From Eggerthellaceae bacterium (lineage in GTDB: Bacteria > Actinomycetota > Coriobacteriia > Coriobacteriales > Eggerthellaceae), in assembly GCA_017533165.1 (NCBI GenBank), contig JAFXIM010000002.1, positions 1 through 13,081 of the forward strand: a stretch of DNA of 13,081 nt. Direction: 5' to 3'. Shown piece by piece: positions 1-6,741 of this stretch. How positions within the stretch are numbered: the stretch's first letter is position 1; each line of letters opens with the position of its first letter. The translations under genes were made by a program, and so were the position numbers. Below the pieces are notes generated by a model. That model had not been told where the DNA came from. It was given only the letters and a program-made list of their open reading frames with translations, and searched no databases.

Positions 1-1
1 A

Positions 2-1261
2 TCGGCTGAGCATTCCATCACGCGACTGACTGCCGAACGCGAGCAACTGCGCCTTGATCTGCAAGCTCTCGGCGACGAAATGGACGAGCTCAAGCGACTG
101 GATGCGCAATTCCATCAGATGGAACCGCAGCGAGCCGAGTTCGCGGAGCGCTTGTCTGCGCTTAACGAGCAGCTTGAGCGTCTTGCTGTCTGCCGCTCCC
201 GTGTTGAGAAAATCGATGCCGAAATCGCCCTGCGCTCTGAGGGAGGTCGTACGCACGGCGATCAGGGCGCCTCAGCTGCAGACGGTTTGCGGACGTTTGG
301 CGCCGCGGCATCCCAGTCGCTCTACCTTGCCCTTGGGTTCATGGCTGCCGTTCTTTTGGCGGCGGGCGCGGCCGCGCTCCTGTACGGCCAGCGTGCAAGC
401 GACGCCGCCTTTGCGGCTGTGGGCGTAGGCCTTCTGGTAGCGGCGCTTGCCTCTGTTGCCATAGCCGCAGCACTTAGCTTCTCCGCTCAACGAAAGGCGC
501 AGGAGCAGGACGAGCAGATGAGGGAAAGGATGCGGGAGGGCATTCTGGAGCTTGAGGCCCAGCGCATGGTCGTGCTCGAACGCGTGGGTATTCCCGCCGA
601 TGCCGATCTTGACGAGATCGATTTTGAGATCGCGAAAAGGACGCGCGAGCGATCGGCTTTGCTCGATCAGATCGAGGAGTTCAACGAGCTGTACGGCGAG
701 ATGCGAAGCCGCCTTGGGCTAGCGGCTCGCCGTGAGGATTTTGCCGATCTGAAGATCGAGTACCAGGCTGTACGCACGCGCCTTCTGGATGCAACCCAGG
801 ATTTCATGAGGCTGCTTCTGGCGCGGCGCATGCTTGAGCGCGCCATTGCGGAATGGGAGATCGAGAGCCAGCCTGCGGTGTATCGTCAGGCGGGGCGTTT
901 GCTGTCCATCATGACCGGTGGCGCATGGACGCGCGTGACCGAGGCGAGCGATGGCAGCTTGGTGCTTGGCAACGAAGAGCGCGTGACGAGGCCGGCGCAG
1001 AAGCTGTCGCTTGGAACCTGCCAGCAACTCTACCTGAGCATGCGGATTGCGCTGCTCATGGCGGCTGATGAGGTGGGGCAGAGCATTCCGGTTTTGGCTG
1101 ATGACATTCTGGTGAACTTTGACTCGGATCGCCGCCGTGGGGCGGCGCGAGCTTTGGTTGAGCTGGCGAGCAAACGCCAGGTCGTTTTGCTCACCTGCCA
1201 TGAAGAGATTGTTCAGGTGCTGCTCGACGCACAGCCCGATGCGCGCGTGATCAAGTTGTAG
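2..1261 (+). CDS. YhaN-like SMC/Rad50-type ATPase with two membrane segments, C-terminal part
   Basis: The reading frame is already open at base 2, so the gene starts outside the window; 419 residues are visible. The order is: charged, coiled-coil-like stretch (about residues 1-90); two hydrophobic segments (about 108-128 and 136-159) that look like a membrane hairpin; a second coiled-coil-like stretch to about 300; and the C-terminal half of an ABC/SMC ATPase head. The head shows an LSLGTCQQ signature at 335, a Walker B strand VLADDIL at 364 with two Asp, and an H-loop His in TCHEE near 400. Walker A must lie upstream. This layout matches the YhaN family (Rad50/SbcC relatives implicated in DNA repair, often encoded after an SbcD-like phosphoesterase). 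Which nuclease it partners is not visible. The family call is fairly sure, the cellular role is not. Confidence 0.8.
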   Translation, partial: SAEHSITRLTAEREQLRLDLQALGDEMDELKRLDAQFHQMEPQRAEFAERLSALNEQLERLAVCRSRVEKIDAEIALRSEGGRTHGDQGASAADGLRTFGAAASQSLYLALGFMAAVLLAAGAAALLYGQRASDAAFAAVGVGLLVAALASVAIAAALSFSAQRKAQEQDEQMRERMREGILELEAQRMVVLERVGIPADADLDEIDFEIAKRTRERSALLDQIEEFNELYGEMRSRLGLAARREDFADLKIEYQAVRTRLLDATQDFMRLLLARRMLERAIAEWEIESQPAVYRQAGRLLSIMTGGAWTRVTEASDGSLVLGNEERVTRPAQKLSLGTCQQLYLSMRIALLMAADEVGQSIPVLADDILVNFDSDRRRGAARALVELASKRQVVLLTCHEEIVQVLLDAQPDARVIKL

Positions 1262-1421
1262 CTTGCGCCCGGCGAGGCGCTTGAGGTTTGCGCTCGATGC
1301 TGCGTCGCGCATTATTCCGCCGACTTTCGATCGAAGAGCGGTCGTTCGGCTTGTTGCCAAAGCGTGATCTGTGAGAAAATGATGGGTACTGTATTTTTTC
1401 TGTTCGCTGAAAGGAACGAAC
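1262..1421 (+). promoter_or_regulatory. Intergenic region with candidate purD promoter
   Basis: This 160-base gap holds no convincing gene. A possible promoter is TTGTTG at 1351-1356, an 18-base spacer and GAAAAT at 1375-1380; both boxes match the consensus only partly. A 10-bp perfect palindrome TTCGATCGAA at 1326-1335 could be an operator. A small hairpin (GCGCC 1265-1269 with GGCGC 1276-1280) follows the ATPase stop but has no T-tract, so it is a poor terminator candidate. The purD ribosome binding site AAAGGA is at 1410-1415. Confidence 0.3.
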
Positions 1422-2714
1422 GTGAATATTCTGGTCCTGGGTTCTGGTGGCCGCGAGCATGCTATTGCGTGGGCGCTTGCCAAGTCTCCCAACACCGACA
1501 AGCTGTATGTGGCACCGGGCAATGGCGGCACCGCTAACGTTGCCGTCAACGTTGCCCTCGACATGATGGACGGTGCAGCCGTTTTGGATTTCGTGCGAGC
1601 CAATGAAATCGGCATGGTCGTTGTCGGCCCCGAGGCGCCGCTGGTCGCCGGCGTTGCCGATACGCTGCGCGAGGCAGGCGTTCCCGTGTACGGCCCCAAC
1701 GCCGACGGCGCTCAACTTGAGGGCAGCAAGTCCTACAGCAAGGCCTTCATGATGGCCAACGGCATTCCCACTGCCGCCTATGCTGAGTTCGATGCATGCG
1801 AGCCCGCACTTGAGTACGTGCGCGAGCAGGGTGCTCCCATCGTCATCAAGGCTGACGGTTTGTGCGCGGGCAAGGGCGTTGTGGTTGCTGAAACGCTCGA
1901 GGCTGCCGAGGCTGCTGTACGCGATTGCTTCGACGGCGCATTCGGCGCTGCTGGCAGCAGGGTCGTTATCGAAGAGTGCATGACGGGCCCCGAGTGCTCC
2001 ATGCTCTGCTTCGTCACCCAGGGCAAGTCCTTCCCGATGGCTCCCTCTCAGGACCACAAGCGTGCGTATGACGGCGACATGGGCCCGAATACGGGCGGTA
2101 TGGGCGTGTATTCTCCCGTGCCCATCGTTACCGACGAGGAGATGGCCACCATGGTGTCCATCATGGAGCAGTCTGCAGCCGCAACGGCACGCGAGCCCTT
2201 TGGCTTGGATTACCGCGGCACCTTGTACGGTGGCTTCATGCTCACCCTGAAGGGCCCGAGGGTCGTCGAGTTCAACGCGCGGTTCGGCGATCCGGAGACG
2301 CAGGTTGTCCTCCCGCGTCTTGAGAGCGACCTGGTCGAGGTTATGATGGCCGTTGCCGAGGGTCGTCCCGAAGACATCGAGCTTAAGTGGTCCGACACCT
2401 GGGCGATCTCGGTCGTTCTGGCGAGCGAGGGCTATCCGGGCGCTTACGAGACCGGCAAGGTCATTCTGGGCGTCGAGGAGGCAGAGGCAGTCAAGGATGT
2501 CATGGTGTTCCATGCCGGCACCAAGATCAACGAAGACGGCGAGCTGGTTACCGCCGGTGGCCGCGTCCTGAACGTGGTTGCCCTGGGCGAGACCTTCGAA
2601 AAGGCGCGCGAGCGCGCATATCGCGCCTGCGATCTCATCAATTTCGAGGGCAAGCAGTTCCGCACCGATATTGGACGCAAAGCCCAGCAGGGCCGTTCTG
2701 CCTGGGGAGAATAA
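1422..2714 (+). CDS. purD: Phosphoribosylamine-glycine ligase (GAR synthetase)
   Basis: PurD joins glycine to 5-phosphoribosylamine using ATP, the second step of de novo purine synthesis in the cytosol. The 430 residues match the family length. The N-terminus has the glycine-rich VLGSGGREHAIAWAL motif, the ATP-grasp domain shows APIVIKADGLCAGKGVVV near 135-155, and the conserved GPNTGGMGVYSP and EFNARFGDPETQ stretches are present near 220 and 282. The GTG start is chosen because AAAGGA lies 6 bases upstream and the protein then begins MNILVLGSGG, as in the family. The next gene starts on the base after the stop, so the two are almost certainly co-transcribed and translationally coupled. Nothing is missing from the catalytic core. 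Confidence 0.97.
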   Translation: MNILVLGSGGREHAIAWALAKSPNTDKLYVAPGNGGTANVAVNVALDMMDGAAVLDFVRANEIGMVVVGPEAPLVAGVADTLREAGVPVYGPNADGAQLEGSKSYSKAFMMANGIPTAAYAEFDACEPALEYVREQGAPIVIKADGLCAGKGVVVAETLEAAEAAVRDCFDGAFGAAGSRVVIEECMTGPECSMLCFVTQGKSFPMAPSQDHKRAYDGDMGPNTGGMGVYSPVPIVTDEEMATMVSIMEQSAAATAREPFGLDYRGTLYGGFMLTLKGPRVVEFNARFGDPETQVVLPRLESDLVEVMMAVAEGRPEDIELKWSDTWAISVVLASEGYPGAYETGKVILGVEEAEAVKDVMVFHAGTKINEDGELVTAGGRVLNVVALGETFEKARERAYRACDLINFEGKQFRTDIGRKAQQGRSAWGE

Positions 2715-4106
2715 ATGCTTTCTGAGCGCATGTTAAGCACGGTGATGCGTGAATGCACCAAGAGCTACCTGAAGCTCAAGCCCACGCAGGACACCCATAT
2801 GCCGCCTCCGGTTCCGGGGCAGCCCTACATGCTCTATATGCATGTGCCGTTCTGCGAGCGCCTGTGCCCGTACTGTTCCTTCAACCGCTTCCCCTTCTGC
2901 GAGGAGCGGGCGGTTCCGTACTTCAAGAGCATGCGCAAGGAAATGCTCATGTTGAAGGATCTCGGCTACGACTTCGACAGCGTCTACATCGGCGGTGGCA
3001 CCCCCACCATCATGATCGACGAGCTGTGCGAAACCATCGATCAGGCCCGAGACCTGTTCAGCATCAAGGAAGTCTCCAGCGAAACGAACCCCAACCATCT
3101 CATTCCGAGCTACCTCGAGAAGCTTTCCGGTCGCGTCCAGCGCCTTTCCGTTGGTGTACAGAGCTTTGATGACGGCCTGCTCAAGCAGATGGACCGCTAC
3201 GACAAATACGGCTGCGGCCAGGAAATCATGGAGCGCATCGCCGAGGCGAGCCCGTACTTCGTTTCCATGAACGCCGATATGATCTTCAACTTCCCGGCGC
3301 AGACCGAAGACATCCTTATCCGCGACATCGAGCGCGTCATCGAGTCGGGCGCAAGCCAGACCACCTTCTATCCGCTGATGGCCTCGCCTTCGGTCGAGAA
3401 GTCCTTGGCGCGCACGGTGGGTAAGGTTGATTACGATCGCGAAAAGCGCTTCTACGAAATCATTTGCGAATTGCTGACGGGCGAGGTTCCTGGTTCGCCC
3501 GAGGCCAAGCTGGCTCCGGGCAAGCAGGGCGAGCGCGGCCTGTTCGAGTTCGGCAGTGCTTGGACCTTCAACCGCCGCATTCCCGTTTTGGACAGCTTGG
3601 ACGAATCGGGCCAGGTCGCCCATGCCGGCGATTCCGTCAAGCCCATGATCGACGAGTACGTGGTGAACTACGAAGAGTACCCGGCCATCGGATCGGGCGG
3701 TATCACCTACCTCGGCTCGAAGCTTTTCGTGAACACCTTCTCCGTCAAGGACTACAACGCCGCCATCGAAAGCGGCCGTATGTCCATGATGGGAGAAACC
3801 CAGTTCAAGAAGCTTGATCGCATGCGCTATCGCTTCATGATGCAGCTCTTTGGCCTTCGCTTGGACAAGAAGCAGTTCAAGAAAGATTTCGGCTGCTCCA
3901 TCGACGCGGGTCTTCCCGTTGAGATGGCCTTCATGCGCGCGAACGGCGCGTTCGCCACCGACAACGCCGACGAGCTGACGCTCACTCCGAAGGGCCGCTA
4001 CCTCGTGGTGGTCATGATGCGCCAGTTCTTCATCGGCGTAAACAACCTGCGCGATCAGGCTCGTGCGGCGCTCACCGGCGAGGAGCGCGAGCTGATCTTC
4101 GGCTAG
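2715..4106 (+). CDS. HemN/HemW/HutW-like radical SAM protein
   Basis: This 463-residue protein has the radical SAM cluster motif C47-x3-C51-x2-C54 (HVPFCERLCPYCSF), the SAM-binding YIGGGTPT at 91-98, an SSETNPNH stretch at 121-128 and RLSVGVQSFDD near 143, all typical of the coproporphyrinogen dehydrogenase-like family. True HemN has a fourth cysteine as CxC; here that residue is Phe56, as I recall for the ChuW/HutW anaerobic haem-degradation branch. The C-terminal HemN-like domain runs to the end. It starts on the base after the purD stop, with GGGGAGA about 4 bases ahead, so it is made from the purD transcript. Candidate roles are haem or tetrapyrrole chemistry or HemW-like haem handling; the sequence cannot decide between them. 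The superfamily call is sure, the exact function is open. Confidence 0.85.
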   Translation: MLSERMLSTVMRECTKSYLKLKPTQDTHMPPPVPGQPYMLYMHVPFCERLCPYCSFNRFPFCEERAVPYFKSMRKEMLMLKDLGYDFDSVYIGGGTPTIMIDELCETIDQARDLFSIKEVSSETNPNHLIPSYLEKLSGRVQRLSVGVQSFDDGLLKQMDRYDKYGCGQEIMERIAEASPYFVSMNADMIFNFPAQTEDILIRDIERVIESGASQTTFYPLMASPSVEKSLARTVGKVDYDREKRFYEIICELLTGEVPGSPEAKLAPGKQGERGLFEFGSAWTFNRRIPVLDSLDESGQVAHAGDSVKPMIDEYVVNYEEYPAIGSGGITYLGSKLFVNTFSVKDYNAAIESGRMSMMGETQFKKLDRMRYRFMMQLFGLRLDKKQFKKDFGCSIDAGLPVEMAFMRANGAFATDNADELTLTPKGRYLVVVMMRQFFIGVNNLRDQARAALTGEERELIFG

Positions 4107-4113
4107 GAAGAAA

Positions 4114-4760
4114 ATGACGATCACGGCGGTAACAGTTTGCGTCTACGCGGTCTTTATCGGACTGCTGATCGCTGCTGCCGTGATCGATCTTCGCACGCTG
4201 CGCATCCCCGACTTCATTGTGGGCGCCTTATTTTTGGTATGGGCCGCTTGGCGTGTAGCCGTTCATTTCCTTGGCGTGCCCACGGCGGACAACCCCATTT
4301 TCCTGCTTTCCGTTACCCTGTCGCCTGTGCCCCTGACGGAATTTGTTCCCGAACCGGTTGAGGCTGTGGGGCCGCCTGTCCTGAGCTTTGCCGAAGGCAT
4401 CATGGCCGCATGCTGGGCGGTGGTTTGCTGGTGATCACCGCGGTGTATGAGAAGTTCACCCATAAGCGCGCCATGGGCGGGGGAGACATCAAGCTTTTGG
4501 CGGCTGTGGGTTTGTACCTGGGCATCGAAGGGGGCATATTCTGCCTTTTGGTTTCCTGTGCGGTGTCGCTTGTGTTGGCTTTGTTGCTGCCGCGCCTTGG
4601 CTGGCAGCGTCCGAAGACCGTTGAGGAGCTCACGGCCTTTGACGACGTCGACGGTGACGGTATTCCCGATCCGGCAACACCCGTCCTGCTCAAGGACGTG
4701 CCCTTTGGTCCGGCTATTGCTCTTGGCGCCTTCGTGACGGTGATCTTCGCGCTTTTGTAG
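4114..4760 (+). pseudogene. Type IV prepilin peptidase (A24 family), split by a frame change
   Basis: Two overlapping frames together make one prepilin peptidase, a membrane aspartyl protease that cleaves and often methylates type IV or Flp pilin precursors. Bases 4114-4434 encode the N-terminal half with first catalytic Asp25 in AVIDLRTLRIPD. Bases 4410-4760, in the -1 frame, encode the C-terminal half with MGGGDIKLLAAVG, whose Asp (codon 4485-4487) is the second catalytic residue. Joined near 4405-4410 the product would be about 215 residues, a normal length. A one-base deletion there would explain the split. I see no canonical slippery heptamer. The alternative is two cooperating polypeptides: the second ATG at 4410 overlaps the first ORF by 25 bases, with GAAGG 12 bases ahead. 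The first half has AGGAAG ahead of its ATG and follows the radical SAM gene by 7 bases. An acidic DVDGDGIPDP loop precedes the last membrane segment. Confidence 0.75.
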
Positions 4761-4841
4761 GTAGGGTTTGGGGCTTCGTTGTAAAAACGAGGGCCGGCAT
4801 CGCCAAAGCTCAAAAGATCGCGAAAAACATCGAGAAAATTC

Positions 4842-4870
4842 TTGCCAAGCACAAAGGCTACCGCTAAAAT
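4842..4870 (+). promoter_or_regulatory. Promoter of the tRNA-Phe gene
   Basis: TTGCCA at 4842-4847, a 17-base spacer and TAAAAT at 4865-4870 form a good sigma70-type promoter. Transcription would start near 4877, about 22 bases before the mature tRNA. A short inverted repeat GCGTT-AGA-AACGC lies in the 5' leader at 4879-4891. Confidence 0.7.
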
Positions 4871-4898
4871 ATCTACTCGCGTTAGAAACGCATCCCGT

Positions 4899-4974
4899 GG
4901 TCGGGTAGCTCAGTTGGTAGAGCAGCGGATTGAAAATCCGCGTGCCGAGGGTTCAAGTCCCCCTCCGACCACCA
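4899..4974 (+). tRNA. tRNA-Phe (anticodon GAA)
   Basis: The 76 bases fold as a complete tRNA with encoded CCA at 4972-4974. The acceptor stem pairs GGTCGGG with TCCGACC, the D arm is GCTC/GAGC, and the anticodon stem is GCGGA/TCCGC around loop TTGAAAA, giving GAA at 4932-4934. The T loop is TTCAAGT. Two weak pairs stand out: G7-U66 in the acceptor stem and an A50-C64 mismatch in the T stem (GAGGG against CCCCC). A promoter lies upstream and a terminator immediately downstream, so it is an independent unit. Confidence 0.97.
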
Positions 4975-4984
4975 CGAATTTTCA

Positions 4985-5015
4985 GGTCAACCCGCGCGGT
5001 TGGCCTTTTTTATTT
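4985..5015 (+). terminator. Intrinsic terminator of tRNA-Phe
   Basis: GGTCAACC (4985-4992) and GGTTGGCC (4998-5005) form an 8-bp stem with one G-U pair and a 5-base loop, followed by six T's (5006-5011) and ATTT. It lies 10 bases after the tRNA end. Confidence 0.88.
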
Positions 5016-5073
5016 CCTGCGGAAGGTAAGCGCTACCTCGCGCGAGCAGAGAGTCTTGATAGGAGAGGCAAAG

Positions 5074-6120
5074 TTGATTCGTTTCAACAACGATTACAAC
5101 CACGGAGCGCATCCGGCTATTTTGGAGGCGCTGGCGGCTACCAATGATACGGCATACGAGGGCTACGGTATCGACCCGTGGTGCGCATCGGCCGCTCGCG
5201 AGATCGTGAAGTACTTCGACGAGCCCGAGCGCGAGCGTGCTGACGTTCACTTTCTGGTGGGAGGGACGCAGGCAAACTTCACCATCATCAGCGCGGCCCT
5301 TCGCCCGTGGCAAAGCGTGATAAGTGCGCATTCCGGCCACATCAACGTGCACGAGACCGGTGCGGTGGAGCACATCGGTCATAAGATCGAGGCCCTTCCG
5401 GCGGATAACGGCAAAATCACGGCCGCTCAGGTTGAGCGCATCGCGCATGATTACCGCGTGAGCACCATCCCCGAGCACATCACCCAGCCGAAGATGGTCT
5501 ACATCTCCCAGCCTACCGAAACCGGCAGCCTCTATGCTCTTTCCGAAGTCGAGGCCTTGCGCAAGGTGTGCGATGAGTACGGACTCTATCTCTTTATCGA
5601 CGGTGCGCGGTTGGGTTATGGCCTGGCAAGTCCCGCCTGCGACATGGACTTGGCTGACGTGGCTCGCCTGACGGATGCCTTCTACATCGGAGGCACCAAG
5701 TGCGGCGCGCTTTTCGGCGAGGCAATGGTGATCATGAACCCTGAGCTCAAACGCGATTTCAGGTCTGCCATCAAGCAAAACGGCGGCATGTTGGCGAAGG
5801 GGTGGCTTCTGGGGCTGCAGTTCAGCACCTTGTTCAAAGACGGACTCTACTTCGATATCACCAAGTGCGCTATCGCGCAGGCCGCCCGCATTCGCGAGGC
5901 TTTCGTCGCCGCGGGCGTGAAGCTCTATGCGGAAAGCCCCACCAACCAGCAGTTCGTCATCCTGAGCGAAGATCAGATGCGCGTTTTGGGAGAGAAGTAT
6001 ATCTACGAATACGAAGCCGATCTTGGCGAGGGCAGGCATGCCGTACGCTTCTGCACCAGCTGGTCTACGACCGATGCTGAGGTAGATGCGCTCGTGGCTG
6101 ATATCGCTCAGCTTGCCTAG
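5074..6120 (+). CDS. ltaE: Low-specificity L-threonine aldolase (PLP enzyme)
   Basis: The enzyme cleaves threonine or allo-threonine to glycine and acetaldehyde, or runs in reverse. The frame stays open back into the tRNA, but the sensible start is TTG at 5074: AGGAGAGG lies 5 bases upstream, and the product then begins [14 protein letters not shown], as family members do, with 348 residues. PLP-site residues are visible: FLVGGTQAN for phosphate binding, His93 in [10 protein letters not shown] for ring stacking, Asp176 and Arg179 in [10 protein letters not shown], and the Schiff-base Lys209 in YIGGTKCGA. It sits 58 bases after the tRNA terminator, and I cannot identify a promoter of its own with confidence. 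Related beta-eliminating or aldol-cleaving fold-type I enzymes are the alternative, but the motif set fits threonine aldolase well. The gene symbol is by analogy. Confidence 0.88.
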   Translation: MIRFNNDYNHGAHPAILEALAATNDTAYEGYGIDPWCASAAREIVKYFDEPERERADVHFLVGGTQANFTIISAALRPWQSVISAHSGHINVHETGAVEHIGHKIEALPADNGKITAAQVERIAHDYRVSTIPEHITQPKMVYISQPTETGSLYALSEVEALRKVCDEYGLYLFIDGARLGYGLASPACDMDLADVARLTDAFYIGGTKCGALFGEAMVIMNPELKRDFRSAIKQNGGMLAKGWLLGLQFSTLFKDGLYFDITKCAIAQAARIREAFVAAGVKLYAESPTNQQFVILSEDQMRVLGEKYIYEYEADLGEGRHAVRFCTSWSTTDAEVDALVADIAQLA

Positions 6121-6131
6121 CGACCGCTCTC

Positions 6132-6148
6132 CCGTCGGTTAGCGACGG
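6132..6148 (+). terminator. Weak hairpin after the threonine aldolase gene
   Basis: CCGTCG (6132-6137) pairs with CGACGG (6143-6148) around a 5-base loop, 11 bases after the stop codon. The bases that follow are not T-rich, so intrinsic termination here is uncertain. Confidence 0.3.
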
Positions 6149-6205
6149 ATCCCTTCGCAGATTTCTCCTTTGCCGTGCGTCCCGCCATCCTTCTGCGGCG
6201 CTTTT

Positions 6206-6235
6206 CGATACCGCCCCCTCGCGGTGTCGTACAAT
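6206..6235 (+). promoter_or_regulatory. Candidate promoter of purE-iorA-iorB
   Basis: TACAAT at 6230-6235 is a good -10 box, placed 37 bases before the purE ATG. The -35 region around 6206-6212 (CGATACC) matches the consensus poorly, so an activator may be needed or the true start may differ. The ribosome binding site AGAGGAG at 6259-6265 lies 7 bases ahead of the ATG at 6273. Confidence 0.5.
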
Positions 6236-6272
6236 GAGACTTTGGAATTTCAAACATCAGAGGAGTTGCAAA

Positions 6273-6740
6273 ATGACGCAGGAAAACAAGCCGCTCGTCG
6301 GTATCATCATGGGCTCGACATCCGATCTGCCTGCCATGCAGCCGTGCATGGATCAGCTCGAGGCTTGGGGCATTCCCTTTGAGCTCAAGGTAGCGAGCGC
6401 GCATCGCAAGCCCGATGTGGTGCACGAGTGGGCAAGCGAGGCTCATGTCCGCGGCATCAAAGTAGTGATCGCAGCTGCGGGGAAGGCCGCTCACCTCGGC
6501 GGCGTCGTTGCTGCTTTCACCCCGCTGCCGGTGATCGCCGTTCCCATGAAGACGAGCGATCTGGGTGGATTGGACTCCCTGCTCTCCATGGTTCAGATGC
6601 CCTCCGGCGTACCGGTGGCAACCGTTGCCATCAACGGCGCCAAGAACGCCGCCATCCTGGCCGTGCAGATCATGGGCGCGGGCGATCCCGCCATGCTGCA
6701 GCTCATCATTGATATGAAGAAGGAAATGGCTGAGGCTTAA
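6273..6740 (+). CDS. purE: N5-carboxyaminoimidazole ribonucleotide mutase
   Basis: PurE carries out the carboxyl shift (or carboxylation) that forms CAIR in purine synthesis. The 155 residues fit the family. Visible motifs are [12 protein letters not shown] near the N-terminus, VASAHRKPD for substrate binding, [11 protein letters not shown], and [29 protein letters not shown]. Usual class I enzymes have HRTP, so Lys replaces Thr here. No purK is in the window, so whether it uses N5-CAIR or AIR plus CO2 is undecided. An in-frame ATG at 6234 overlaps the -10 box and is rejected as start; the ATG at 6273 has a strong ribosome binding site. Its stop is one base before the iorA ATG, so purE leads an operon with the aromatic oxidoreductase. 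Confidence 0.96.
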   Translation: MTQENKPLVGIIMGSTSDLPAMQPCMDQLEAWGIPFELKVASAHRKPDVVHEWASEAHVRGIKVVIAAAGKAAHLGGVVAAFTPLPVIAVPMKTSDLGGLDSLLSMVQMPSGVPVATVAINGAKNAAILAVQIMGAGDPAMLQLIIDMKKEMAEA

Positions 6741-6741
6741 C

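Noticed and set aside
2733..4124. 463-codon minus-strand ORF opposite the radical SAM gene, the same length as the sense gene
   Set aside because: Its product has no recognisable motifs and is rich in His, Arg, Ala, Leu and Val as expected for the antisense of GC-rich codons. The equal length is coincidence; the sense strand has clear family motifs.
4658..4867. Open frame ending in a Lys-rich tail (AKAQKIAKNIEKILAKHKGYR) just before the tRNA
   Set aside because: The tail looks protein-like, but the frame has no ATG, GTG or TTG start after the preceding stop, and its stop codon is part of the tRNA promoter -10 box. At most it is the remnant of a lost gene.
4930..5073. Upstream extension of the threonine aldolase frame to an ATG inside tRNA-Phe
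   Set aside because: It would put the start codon in a mature tRNA and the coding region across a strong terminator; TTG at 5074 has a good ribosome binding site and the family N-terminus.
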